NCBI GenBank assembly: GCA_900538355.1
Contig: UPXS01000021.1
Span: 1-31,967, forward strand
DNA: 31,967 bases
Direction of reading: 5' to 3'
Source: an uncultured Veillonella sp.
GTDB taxonomy: Bacteria; Bacillota; Negativicutes; Veillonellales; Veillonellaceae
Shown: piece by piece, positions 9,207 through 17,528 of the stretch
Position numbering within the stretch: position 1 is the stretch's first letter
How the letters are laid out: every line of letters begins with the position of its first letter
Notes under the pieces: model-generated
Seen by the model: only the letters and a program-made list of their open reading frames with translations
Database searches by the model: none
Told to the model about the DNA's origin: nothing
Translations under genes and position numbers: made by a program

Positions 9207-11585
9207 TTGTTTAACGAAGATGTATTAGACTTTCACCATATAAAAGAACAATTACAACAACACTGTAGTTCTACCATTGCTAAAGAATTAGCCATGCATA
9301 TTGAACCCATGACGGATGCTAAAGCTATTCAAGAGAACCTTGATGAAACAGCAGAAGCCATGCGTTCTTTGCAAACTGAGGTAGAACAACCGTTAGGCGG
9401 TACGAGAGATATTCGCGAATCCTGTAAAAAGAGTCGCAAAGACTTTGTCCTTACTCGTGAAGCATTGTGGGATATTTACTTGACCATTGGTGCTTATAAG
9501 CGGATGACAAAGTTCTTTAGAACGAAATATATGGAATATCCGTTGCTATCCCTATGGGTACAGGATATGCCGAATACAGATCGCATTGAAAACCGTTTTA
9601 AACGCGTCTTTGATGAAAAAGGGGAATTGCTTGATACAGCATCTCCTAAATTGGCGAGCCTTAGAAATACGATTATTAAAACTCGTGAAAAGATTAAAAA
9701 TGATATTCAAGCTATCTTGCACGACAAGGATAATCAAAAGTATTTCCAAGAAGCAATCATTACACAACGTAATAATCGTTACGTAATCCCTGTAAAACAA
9801 GAGTATCGCCAATACTTTGATGGTCTTATTCACGACCGTTCTGCAACGGGTCAAACCTTATATATTGAACCGATGCGCTTGGTGAATCTAAATAATGAAT
9901 TACAAGAGGCACTAATTGGTGAAGAGCAAGAGGTATTGCGTATTTACCGTGAGTTATCAGCCCTTGTAAAACAACATAGTAATGATTTGATGGATGCCTG
10001 TGAAAAGGTATCACACATCGAATTTGTATATGGTAAGGCGAGCCTTGCTATTTCTTATAAAGGTGTACCAGCAATCTTGAGTACTGATAGAACAGTTAAT
10101 CTCATGAGAGCTCGTCATCCATTAATTCCACCCAATGTGGTAGTGCCTACGAATATTCAGTTAGGCACATCGTATCGTATTTTATTAATCACTGGTTCTA
10201 ATACAGGTGGTAAAACAGTATCTCTTAAAACATTGGGATTATTGAGTTTAATGAACCAATGTGGTTTATTTATTCCTGCTGATCACGGCTCTATGTTGCC
10301 AATATTCCATAATATCTTTGCCGATATTGGGGATGAGCAAAGTATTGAGGCCAGCCTTAGTACGTTCTCTGCTCATATGACACAAGTTATTTCCATCATT
10401 AAACATTGTGGTCCAAATGACTTGGTATTATTAGATGAGCTTGGATCTGGTACTGACCCAGAAGAAGGTAGTGCACTTGCTGTATCTATCCTTGAGTTCT
10501 TCCGTAAAAAGGGCGCTCTTATGATGGTAAGTACCCATTATAATGAGCTTAAAAATTATGCATACCATACGGAAGGTATTGAAAATGGCCATGTAGAGTT
10601 TGATGAGCGTACATTGAAACCTACGTATCGACTCCATATCGGCGTAGCCGGTAGTAGCCATGCATTGAGCATTGCTGCACGTTTAGGCTTACCAAAGGAT
10701 ATTGTGACGCGCGCAGCAGAGTATAAATCTCAATTTGGTAGCCATGAAATGGAAGAGGTTCTTTCAGATTTGAATGAACAACTTCGTAAAGCATCTGAAC
10801 GGGAAAGAGCATTAAAGAAAGAGCTAGACGAAACACGTCGTATGCGTGGTCAATTAGAGAAGGAAAAGAAACAGTTTAACGAAAAACGTAAACAAATCTT
10901 AGCCAAAGCTCAAGCAGATGCAGAATCTATGAAACGTAGTTTACGCGTTGAAGGGGAAGCGATTATCAAGCAATTGAAAGCTCAATTCTCTGAAACAAAT
11001 AAAGATAAGCGTCAATCTGCCATTAATGCAGCTCGTAAGGGTATCTCTAATGTACATGTACCAGATGCTCCAGTAGATGATGATCGCAAGTCCTTGACGG
11101 CCGATGCTATTAAGGTAGGTCAAGCTGTATATGTTACATCCTTGCGCTCATTAGGTACTGTATTGTCTATCAATGGTAACCGGGTGAATGTAGATATTAA
11201 TGGATTAACAGCAACTGTTAAGGTTAGTGAATTACAATCTACTACACGAGAAGAAGGAAATAAACTAGCTCGTGAACAAAAGGCAGCTATGCCTAAGACG
11301 CGAAAACGCATGGGTGGTTCTGCTGTACAACGTCAGAAAGAGGTCCGTACAGAAATCAATATTCTCGGTCAAACTGTAGATGAAGCGACAGTTTCCGTTG
11401 GTAGATTTATTGACCAAGCTTTGCTTGGCGGTGTTAACCAAGTACGCATTATCCATGGTAAGGGGACTGGTGCATTACGAGAAGGCGTACATCAGTATTT
11501 ACGTACCTTACCGCATGTAGCACACTTTGAAACTGCAGGCTATGATGAAGGTGGTGCAGGGGCTACTAATGTAGTTCTAAAATAA
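9207..11585 (+). CDS. mutS2: MutS2 family endonuclease/ATPase
   Basis: I start this gene at TTG 9207, with AGAGGT at 9195-9200 in front. Earlier in-frame codons from 9147 lie inside the U32 gene and have no ribosome binding site. The result is 793 residues, close to B. subtilis MutS2. The mismatch-recognition domain of MutS1 is absent. Visible parts are a helical clamp/core (about 20-300), Walker A GSNTGGKT at 330-337, Walker B LLDELGSGTD with D410-E411, STHYNELK, a long coiled coil (about 510-620), a KOW-like part, and a C-terminal Smr nuclease domain (about 717-793) with IHGKGTG. MutS2 limits recombination and in B. subtilis also recognises collided ribosomes. Confidence 0.95.
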   Translation: MFNEDVLDFHHIKEQLQQHCSSTIAKELAMHIEPMTDAKAIQENLDETAEAMRSLQTEVEQPLGGTRDIRESCKKSRKDFVLTREALWDIYLTIGAYKRMTKFFRTKYMEYPLLSLWVQDMPNTDRIENRFKRVFDEKGELLDTASPKLASLRNTIIKTREKIKNDIQAILHDKDNQKYFQEAIITQRNNRYVIPVKQEYRQYFDGLIHDRSATGQTLYIEPMRLVNLNNELQEALIGEEQEVLRIYRELSALVKQHSNDLMDACEKVSHIEFVYGKASLAISYKGVPAILSTDRTVNLMRARHPLIPPNVVVPTNIQLGTSYRILLITGSNTGGKTVSLKTLGLLSLMNQCGLFIPADHGSMLPIFHNIFADIGDEQSIEASLSTFSAHMTQVISIIKHCGPNDLVLLDELGSGTDPEEGSALAVSILEFFRKKGALMMVSTHYNELKNYAYHTEGIENGHVEFDERTLKPTYRLHIGVAGSSHALSIAARLGLPKDIVTRAAEYKSQFGSHEMEEVLSDLNEQLRKASERERALKKELDETRRMRGQLEKEKKQFNEKRKQILAKAQADAESMKRSLRVEGEAIIKQLKAQFSETNKDKRQSAINAARKGISNVHVPDAPVDDDRKSLTADAIKVGQAVYVTSLRSLGTVLSINGNRVNVDINGLTATVKVSELQSTTREEGNKLAREQKAAMPKTRKRMGGSAVQRQKEVRTEINILGQTVDEATVSVGRFIDQALLGGVNQVRIIHGKGTGALREGVHQYLRTLPHVAHFETAGYDEGGAGATNVVLK

Positions 11586-11657
11586 ACTAAATATTTCTCT
11601 TATGATGATGTTCTATATGGAGATATTACATAGTTAGATATCAATAGAATACAATAG

Positions 11658-11696
11658 AAAAAGGTAGTAAGTTCTTTGAACTTACTACCTTTTTTG
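11658..11696. terminator. Bidirectional terminator between mutS2 and the penicillin-binding protein gene
   Basis: A near-perfect 17-bp stem (11658-11674 with 11678-11694) has an A-run on the left and TTTTTT on the right, so it can stop transcription from both convergent genes. The core is GGTAGTAAGTTC with GAACTTACTACC. Confidence 0.85.
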
Positions 11697-11729
11697 TGTA
11701 AAAGAAAGGAGCGGAACATATTGTTCCGC
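11697..11729 (-). terminator. Second terminator, minus strand, after the penicillin-binding protein gene
   Basis: GCGGAACA (11711-11718) pairs with TGTTCCGC (11722-11729). Read on the minus strand the hairpin is followed by a pyrimidine tract with CTTTCTTTT, as expected for the end of the gene stopping at 11753. Confidence 0.65.
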
Positions 11730-11752
11730 CCCTTGTTGAGGTCTATTAAAAA

Positions 11753-13846
11753 TTAACGATCTTTTTTACTAGACTTTTTACTTTTAGATGAATTAGATTT
11801 TTGTTCACTAGCATCATCTTTAGAAGAGCCACTGTCATCTTTTACTGCTTCATCTTTTGACTTGTCTTTATCGTCTTTTTTATCTGCTTTTTCGTCCTTA
11901 GCAGCCTCTTTTTTAGGCTGTGCTTTTACAGGATTATAATAACCTTCAGAGACAGCTGATTGTGCGCTAGCAGGAACAGAGAAGTCAGAAGCAGGGGTAT
12001 TGGCAAGAGCATTTGCCATGAATTGGCCCCACATAATAGCAGGTGTGTCACCACCGGTCATGCCTCGTAATGTTTCCGAGCCATAGTCATCACCAATCCA
12101 AACGGCAGCTACAAGATCAGGTGTATAACCAACGAACCAAGCATCCTTGGAATCATCTGTTGTACCTGTTTTACCAGCTGCAGGACGACCGATTGCTGCA
12201 TTACCACCTGTACCGCCATTAATAACGGATTCTAGCATACTAGTGATGATAGCTGCATCTTTTTCGTCTACAACGCGTTTTTCTTGGATGGAGTTTTCTT
12301 CAACCACTTGACCATTGCGGTCTACAATTTTAACAATTGCTGTAGGTTGAACTTTGATACCACCATTTGCAAGTACGCCATAAGCTTGTACCATTTCAAG
12401 AGGTGTAACACCATGAGTTAAACCACCAAGTGCTGTAGATAAGTTGTTATCTTGATCTGTAAGGGTAGTGATACCCATTTCTTTAGCAAGTTTAATAATC
12501 TTAGACATGCCTACTTCATCAGCAACTTTTACGGCAGCTACGTTACGAGAATGTTGTAATGCATAGCGGTATGTAATATTACCTTCGAAGTCATTTTCAT
12601 AGTTTTTAGGGCTCCAGCTGCCAAATGTAACAGGGCTATCATCTACAATAGAACCAGGAGTTTTACCAGATTGAATAGCTGCTAAATATACAAATGGTTT
12701 CATAGCGGAACCTGGTTGACGTTCTGCTTGTGTTGCACGGTTAAATGCATCATCGCCACGACCACCAACCATAGCCATAATATAACCATTATGAGGATTC
12801 ATAGCTACAATAGCACCTTGTGGTTGATGTAAACCATTGCTATCTGTGTAGTAGTTAGGCAAGTTTTGCATTGCTGCTACAGCCGCATTTTGTGCATCCA
12901 TATCGAGAGTAGTATAAATTTTTAAACCATCTTTATAGATTGCATCATCACCATATTTTTCAGAAACTTGTGCAATAACATAGTTAATGAAGTAAGACGC
13001 ATTAGATTTTTCATGCGTTTGTTCTTGTTTTGCCACTAAGCCTAAATCTGCTTGACGCGCTTCATCGGCTTGCTCTTGTGTAATGTATCCGTATTTAACC
13101 ATTTGGCCTAATACAACGGCTTGACGTTTTTTACTAGCTTCCAAATCATTGAATGGAGAGTAGTAGTTAGGACTTTGTGGTAAGCCCGCAATGAGCGCTG
13201 CTTGAGCAAGCGTTAATTGGCTAGCATCCTTACCAAAGTACACATGAGCTGCAGATTGTACACCGTATGCACCTTGACCAAAGTAAATTTGGTTCATGTA
13301 CATTTCTAGGATTTCATCCTTAGTGTAGTGTTGTTCAATTTTTAGTGCTAGTAATGCTTCAGAAATTTTACGTTTAAATGTTCTGTCTTGAGACAAGAAT
13401 GCATTACGCGCTAACTGTTGAGTGATAGTAGAACCACCTTCAGATACGCCACTATGAACAAGGTTAACCCATACAGCACGCAAGATACCAACTGGGTCGA
13501 TACCGTGATGGGAGTAGAAGCGAGAGTCCTCAGTAGCAACAAAGGCATTTTGTAAATCCTTTGGTACATCTTTTAACGGCACTGGTAATCGATTCTCTGT
13601 GGAATGAACCGTTGTGATGAGATTACCATGGACATCGTAAATTTGAGACGATGCGGAAGGACGTACATTGGATACATCTGGTAGGTTAGACAGTGTGGCA
13701 CTGATAAAACCACAGCCACCTCCGGCTACGATGAGTATAAGGAGAAGGGCACAAATCCAAAATAGACGCTTCGGACTTGTTTTCTTCGGTGTAGAGCCGC
13801 TACCGTTAGAACGGCGGCTGCTTCTCGCATTTGAGTTATTACTCAT
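11753..13846 (-). CDS. Class A penicillin-binding protein (PBP1A family)
   Basis: A 697-residue bifunctional peptidoglycan synthase. A short basic cytoplasmic tail and one membrane anchor (about 28-50) are followed by the GT51 glycosyltransferase domain (about 75-235), with E106 in ATEDSRFYSHHG and GGSTITQQLARN at 137-148. The transpeptidase domain carries SAMK (nucleophile S380), SRN at 433-435, and KTG at 559-561. It polymerises lipid II and cross-links the strands on the outer face of the inner membrane. The last 57 residues or so (about 641-697) are a low-complexity tail of K, D, S, E and A. The start is supported by AGAGGTGA on the minus strand just upstream. It is transcribed away from tyrS. 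Confidence 0.95.
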   Translation of the reverse strand: MSNNSNARSSRRSNGSGSTPKKTSPKRLFWICALLLILIVAGGGCGFISATLSNLPDVSNVRPSASSQIYDVHGNLITTVHSTENRLPVPLKDVPKDLQNAFVATEDSRFYSHHGIDPVGILRAVWVNLVHSGVSEGGSTITQQLARNAFLSQDRTFKRKISEALLALKIEQHYTKDEILEMYMNQIYFGQGAYGVQSAAHVYFGKDASQLTLAQAALIAGLPQSPNYYSPFNDLEASKKRQAVVLGQMVKYGYITQEQADEARQADLGLVAKQEQTHEKSNASYFINYVIAQVSEKYGDDAIYKDGLKIYTTLDMDAQNAAVAAMQNLPNYYTDSNGLHQPQGAIVAMNPHNGYIMAMVGGRGDDAFNRATQAERQPGSAMKPFVYLAAIQSGKTPGSIVDDSPVTFGSWSPKNYENDFEGNITYRYALQHSRNVAAVKVADEVGMSKIIKLAKEMGITTLTDQDNNLSTALGGLTHGVTPLEMVQAYGVLANGGIKVQPTAIVKIVDRNGQVVEENSIQEKRVVDEKDAAIITSMLESVINGGTGGNAAIGRPAAGKTGTTDDSKDAWFVGYTPDLVAAVWIGDDYGSETLRGMTGGDTPAIMWGQFMANALANTPASDFSVPASAQSAVSEGYYNPVKAQPKKEAAKDEKADKKDDKDKSKDEAVKDDSGSSKDDASEQKSNSSKSKKSSKKDR

Positions 13847-13909
13847 AGAGTCACCTCTTTTTTCTTTTGTTAGTAAATATAACGTAAATTCTATTACGCA
13901 GTTATAAAT

Positions 13910-13938
13910 ATTATATCATAAATGGCTTAAAACCAATA
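13910..13938 (-). promoter_or_regulatory. Candidate promoter for the penicillin-binding protein gene
   Basis: On the minus strand a perfect TATAAT lies at 13915-13910. The -35 is weak: TATTGG at 17 bases, or TTGGTT at 15 bases. The leader would be about 60 bases. The region is AT-rich, so chance matches are possible. Confidence 0.4.
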
Positions 13939-13950
13939 CTATATATATAA

Positions 13951-13979
13951 TTGTGAAAGTTTTTAGATAATGGTATACT
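13951..13979 (+). promoter_or_regulatory. Sigma-A promoter for tyrS
   Basis: TTGTGA (13951-13956), a 17-base spacer, and TATACT (13974-13979) preceded by an extended TGG. The start point would be near 13986, only about 23 bases before the ATG, so the mRNA has no T-box leader. Confidence 0.75.
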
Positions 13980-14008
13980 AAAACAATAGTATTTCGAGGA
14001 GGATTATC

Positions 14009-15217
14009 ATGGTTAGTGCTCAAGAACAAGTACGCCAAATTAAACACGGCGTAGCAGATTTAATTAACGAACAAGATCTTGTAAAGAAAATAGAAAAATC
14101 CATTAAGGAAAATAAACCGTTAGTTGTAAAACTAGGTTTGGACCCAACAGCGCCAGATATTCATTTGGGTCATACTGTACCACTTCGTAAATTACGTTTG
14201 TTCCAAGAATTTGGTCATCAAGTAGTGATTGTTATCGGTGGTTTCACTGCACGTATTGGTGATCCTACTGGTAAAAGCGTAACTCGTCCACCACTTACAA
14301 AAGAAGAAGTATTGAAAAATGCTGAAACTTATAAAACACAAATCTTCAAAGTGTTGGATCCTGAAAAAACTATCGTTCGCGACAACAGTGAATGGCTTGA
14401 ATCCATGAACTTTGCTGATGTTCTACGTTTGGCAAGTTCTTACACTGTAGCTCGTATGATGGAACGTGATGATTTCAATAAACGCTTTAAAGAAGGTCGT
14501 GCAATCGGTGTTCATGAGTTTATGTATCCATTGATGCAAGGTCAAGATTCTGTAGCATTACATGCTGATGTTGAATTTGGTGGTACAGACCAAACTTTCA
14601 ACTTGTTAATGGGCCGTCATTTACAAGAATTAGAAGGTCAAGAACCTCAAGTTGTTATCACAATGCCATTGCTTGAAGGCCTTGACGGTGTTCAAAAAAT
14701 GAGTAAATCTTTAGGTAACTACATCGGTATCGACGAAGAACCTAAAGAAATGTACGGTAAAGCAATGTCCATTCCTGATGAATTGATGATGCGCTACTTC
14801 ATGCTCGTTACAGATATGTCTATCGAAGAACAAGAGGACATGGAAAAATGTCTTGAAAGTGGTGAATTACATCCACGTGACGCTAAAATGCAATTAGCTC
14901 GTACCATTGTTCGTTTGTACCATGGTGAAGACGCTGCTCTTGAGGCAGAAGAAGAATTCAAACGTGTATTCCAACAACGCGCGTTGCCTACAGATATTCC
15001 TGAATACGCTATGGATGCGCCAACAGAACCAATCTTTGTTCCACAATTCTGTACAGATGCTGGTTTGACTGCTTCTAATGGTGAAGCACGTCGTTCCATT
15101 AAAGCTGGTGCTTTCAAAGTAAATGGTGAAAAATATACGGAAGAAAACCTTACCCTTGAAGAGGGCATGATCGTTCAAGTAGGTAAACGTAAATTTATAA
15201 AAATTAAATTTAACTAA
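14009..15217 (+). CDS. tyrS: Tyrosine-tRNA ligase
   Basis: A 402-residue class I synthetase. The HIGH-type motif is HLGH at 52-55 within LGLDPTAPDIHLGH. The tyrosine-binding region includes GGTDQTFNLLMGR, and KMSKS is at 230-234. A C-terminal S4 RNA-binding domain follows (about 340-402). The PTAPDIHLGH form resembles the TyrZ branch found in B. subtilis beside the main TyrS. It charges tRNA-Tyr in the cytoplasm. GAGGAGGA lies just ahead of the ATG. The gene stands alone between its own promoter and a strong terminator. Confidence 0.97.
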   Translation: MVSAQEQVRQIKHGVADLINEQDLVKKIEKSIKENKPLVVKLGLDPTAPDIHLGHTVPLRKLRLFQEFGHQVVIVIGGFTARIGDPTGKSVTRPPLTKEEVLKNAETYKTQIFKVLDPEKTIVRDNSEWLESMNFADVLRLASSYTVARMMERDDFNKRFKEGRAIGVHEFMYPLMQGQDSVALHADVEFGGTDQTFNLLMGRHLQELEGQEPQVVITMPLLEGLDGVQKMSKSLGNYIGIDEEPKEMYGKAMSIPDELMMRYFMLVTDMSIEEQEDMEKCLESGELHPRDAKMQLARTIVRLYHGEDAALEAEEEFKRVFQQRALPTDIPEYAMDAPTEPIFVPQFCTDAGLTASNGEARRSIKAGAFKVNGEKYTEENLTLEEGMIVQVGKRKFIKIKFN

Positions 15218-15220
15218 TAT

Positions 15221-15258
15221 AAAACTGTGATGGGGTAGAAACCTCATCACAGTTTTTT
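15221..15258 (+). terminator. Intrinsic terminator after tyrS
   Basis: A long stem (AAAACTGTGATGGGGT at 15221-15236 with ACCTCATCACAGTTTT at 15241-15256, including a wobble pair) closes an AGAA loop and ends in seven T's. Confidence 0.92.
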
Positions 15259-15333
15259 TGTCCATTTTCTTTATAAGATTTTCCTCTATTGTATCTATTA
15301 ATAGTAACTCCAAAATTTAGGTACAAGTTAATG

Positions 15334-15339
15334 TATAAT
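15334..15339 (+). promoter_or_regulatory. Possible -10 element before the Nudix gene
   Basis: A perfect TATAAT with no convincing -35 at the right distance. An alternative is TTGATA (15383-15388) with GATATT 17 bases later. The region is very AT-rich, so confidence is low. Confidence 0.3.
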
Positions 15340-15342
15340 GAA

Positions 15343-15381
15343 TATAAAAGATAAATATAAAAGATAAATATAAAATACAAA
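15343..15381 (+). repeat. Three copies of a 13-bp tandem repeat
   Basis: The unit TATAAAAGATAAA occurs exactly at 15343-15355 and 15356-15368. A third copy at 15369-15381 differs at two positions. It lies between the candidate -10 at 15334 and the Nudix start at 15446. Confidence 0.85.
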
Positions 15382-15445
15382 TTTGATACATAAAAGATTT
15401 ATATGGATATTGTATAAATTTTACTATAAAGTAAGAGGACTATAT

Positions 15446-16063
15446 ATGGACAAGAAACTATCTAATTTTCTAGAAAAACGAGAACATACTGTTCTTACCG
15501 ATATTGATGTTATAACTGCGGCCGTAGCTGTACCATTATTAGAAATAGATGGGGAAGATCACGTAGTATTTACTGTACGCAGTAACAAGCTCCGCCGTCA
15601 GCCTGGTGAAATTAGCTTTCCTGGTGGCCATTGTGAACCTAATGATAAAAGCGGTGCCCATGCTGCCATGCGTGAATGTTCTGAAGAACTGGGAATTAAT
15701 CTAGCTCAAATTGAACTTCTGGGCAATTTAGACTGTTTAGTATCTGCGATAGGTGTCAAACTATATGCCGTAGCCGTACGCCTACAAACAAGTGATTTAA
15801 AACCAAATCCTGATGAAGTAGGAGAGGTATTCACCGTTCCATTACAATATCTATTAGAGATGAAGCCAACTGTAGGTCATCTAGATATAGCTACAAGACC
15901 GTTAAAGGACTTTCCATTCCATTTATTAGAAGGCTACAACATTGACTGGAAAATTAGACAAAACTACTCCGTCTATTTCTATCCCTATAAACAATACACC
16001 ATATGGGGGCTAACTGGGCGAGTACTGAAGAACTTTTTAGATATATATAGGACGGTTAAATGA
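15446..16063 (+). CDS. CoA pyrophosphatase-type Nudix hydrolase
   Basis: A 205-residue protein. The UPF0035 signature of CoA-hydrolysing Nudix enzymes (NudL/PCD1) is at about 45-61 (RSNKLRRQPGEISFPGG). It leads directly into the Nudix box with R76-E77 and E80-E81 in MRECSEELG. Relatives split CoA or its oxidised and acylated forms into 3',5'-ADP and phosphopantetheine with a metal cofactor. I place the start at ATG 15446, which has AGAGGA at 15434-15439. An upstream in-frame extension to 15383 lacks a site and has an unlikely composition. It is followed after 58 bases by the first twin membrane gene and may share its transcript. Confidence 0.85.
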   Translation: MDKKLSNFLEKREHTVLTDIDVITAAVAVPLLEIDGEDHVVFTVRSNKLRRQPGEISFPGGHCEPNDKSGAHAAMRECSEELGINLAQIELLGNLDCLVSAIGVKLYAVAVRLQTSDLKPNPDEVGEVFTVPLQYLLEMKPTVGHLDIATRPLKDFPFHLLEGYNIDWKIRQNYSVYFYPYKQYTIWGLTGRVLKNFLDIYRTVK

Positions 16064-16121
16064 ATGCAGAACCTATTTGTATGGAAATATAATATTTTGA
16101 TTTTATAAGAGAGAGCATATT

Positions 16122-16730
16122 TTGTTTAAATCATTACGTTTATTAATACTTAGACCAATTTCAACTGGTGCAAATTACATAATGGAAAATGAAACCATTA
16201 AGTCTCTGTTTTCATTCTTTTTAATGATATGGTTTATAAACCACTTATTAATAATGCTCGTAGGTGGACATATTAAGTATTGGAAAGTAATCTATCCTTT
16301 GTCTATAGATCAATATATAGGTTTTAGTTTATTTCCTTATATTCTTGATCTTAGTGCTATTGTCTTAATAAGTATTTTTATAGCTTTTCTTTGTTGGGCT
16401 AATTTTAACATTTGGACAGATGTTAAATTTACAAAACTATTAAAGGTATCTTTAATATTAGCCTGTTTACAACAGTTTCCTGATTTTATAAGATTATTTT
16501 TATTGTATCCAATTCAGTTTTTATATGTATATAGTCCTTTCTGGGCAAAGACAATATATGATTCCTTAAAATTTATAGCAGGTATATCAGAGATTTATAT
16601 TGTGTTTCTCTTTATTGTATTGTTATATAAATTGACAAAAGTTAATAGATTGGGGATAACTATATTTGTTATAGTAGTACTTCTAGGTGTTACAGAACTT
16701 CAAAATATCTTTATTCAATCAATCTCTTAA
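16122..16730 (+). CDS. Multi-pass membrane protein, first of a tandem pair (possibly Yip1-like)
   Basis: A 202-residue hydrophobic protein I do not firmly recognise. It begins at a TTG codon preceded by AAGAGAGAG (about 7 bases). An N-terminal LLILRPISTGANYIMENETIK segment is followed by about five membrane segments (roughly 28-48, 68-92, 105-125, 140-170 and 175-197). The start phrase and the C-terminal LYKLTKVNRL are matched in the next gene, so the two are paralogs. The RPxS/T phrase followed by several membrane segments recalls the Yip1 domain family, but this is a pattern impression only. The gene is strongly AT-rich and uses many ATA and AGA codons, unlike ppsA or tyrS. No function is claimed. 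Confidence 0.75.
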   Translation: MFKSLRLLILRPISTGANYIMENETIKSLFSFFLMIWFINHLLIMLVGGHIKYWKVIYPLSIDQYIGFSLFPYILDLSAIVLISIFIAFLCWANFNIWTDVKFTKLLKVSLILACLQQFPDFIRLFLLYPIQFLYVYSPFWAKTIYDSLKFIAGISEIYIVFLFIVLLYKLTKVNRLGITIFVIVVLLGVTELQNIFIQSIS

Positions 16731-16752
16731 CTCCAACTTGAAAGGAATTATA

Positions 16753-17355
16753 ATGTTACAAACCTTTATTAATCTCTTTATACGTCCTCGATCTGTTGGA
16801 ATTGGTCAAGTAATTGAATCTACAACTTTCAAAAGTGCTTTATGTTTATATACTGTTTCTTGGGTGCTGTTACGACTTGTTTTGGGGGATATAGGTGTTG
16901 ATGTTCTTCACATAGCACCATTTATTAATGATGTTGAGATACTTTCATACTTTAGTGCTATAGTCATTTTTGGTATTGACTATATAACTATTTTACTGAG
17001 ATTAATCATAGCTATTTTATTATTATGGATTCTATATCGGTTATGGTGTACTGTATCCCTGAAAAAGCTAATAATAATATCACTTTACTTTATGGGACTA
17101 TGTTTCTTATTTGCTAGTATTAAACTTAATTTACAATCTTATTTTTTGAGTTTAGATTATCTTGATGACAGTAATTGGAGCTTTCTCATGTGGAATGTTG
17201 CGGGCTTGTTAGGGAATATAATTATATTCTATACTTGCATATTGCAATTTTTTACCTTATACCGTCTGACACAAATAAACAAACTCATATTTCTAGTTAC
17301 CACAGTAATAGTATTTATCTTATACTCTACAGTGGAGATTACTATTAAATATTAA
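16753..17355 (+). CDS. Multi-pass membrane protein, second of a tandem pair (possibly Yip1-like)
   Basis: A 200-residue hydrophobic protein, paralogous to the gene before it. Shared landmarks are the start (LFIRPRSVGIGQVIESTTFKS), about five membrane segments, and a C-terminal LYRLTQINKL just before the last segment. The start at ATG 16753 has AAAGGA six bases upstream. A longer in-frame extension to 16687 would overlap the previous gene and lacks a site. The gap between the twins is 22 bases, so they are probably one transcript ending at the hairpin at 17372. As with its twin, ATA codons are frequent. The role is unknown; a small integral membrane complex is possible. Confidence 0.75.
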   Translation: MLQTFINLFIRPRSVGIGQVIESTTFKSALCLYTVSWVLLRLVLGDIGVDVLHIAPFINDVEILSYFSAIVIFGIDYITILLRLIIAILLLWILYRLWCTVSLKKLIIISLYFMGLCFLFASIKLNLQSYFLSLDYLDDSNWSFLMWNVAGLLGNIIIFYTCILQFFTLYRLTQINKLIFLVTTVIVFILYSTVEITIKY

Positions 17356-17371
17356 CGTTTATAATTTAAAG

Positions 17372-17412
17372 GATGATTGTCTATTATTAGGCAATCATCT
17401 TTTTCCTTTTTT
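17372..17412 (+). terminator. Intrinsic terminator after the twin membrane genes
   Basis: GATGATTG (17372-17379) pairs with CAATCATC (17392-17399), extended by three more pairs to an ATTATT loop. The stem is followed by TTTTTCCTTTTTT. Confidence 0.85.
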
Positions 17413-17447
17413 GCTCACTTTTATTAGTATAATAATGCCTATAAAAA

Positions 17448-17476
17448 TTGACAGATTGTAAATTAAGGTATACTAT
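17448..17476 (+). promoter_or_regulatory. Sigma-A promoter for ppsA
   Basis: A perfect TTGACA at 17448-17453. The -10 is either TATACT (17469-17474, 15-base spacer) or TACTAT (17471-17476, 17-base spacer). The leader is about 50 bases. A CcpN-type repressor gene lies just downstream of ppsA, so this promoter is a natural place to look for its operator; I could not identify one by eye. Confidence 0.65.
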
Positions 17477-17528
17477 TTATGTGTAAAAGGTTTAATGTGT
17501 TGCACTAATTGATCTAGGAGGTTCTCAC

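Noticed and set aside
13668..13907. Plus-strand 79-codon frame over the 5' end of the penicillin-binding protein gene
   Set aside because: It is antisense to the coding start and promoter and has no supporting motif.
14794..15313. Minus-strand frames of 124 and 139 codons over the end of tyrS
   Set aside because: They are antisense to a well-conserved gene, overlap each other in different frames, run through the terminator, and show no family features.
17401..17528. CcpN operator at the ppsA promoter
   Set aside because: I looked for a convincing match to the Bacillus-type site and found none by eye, so no site is annotated.
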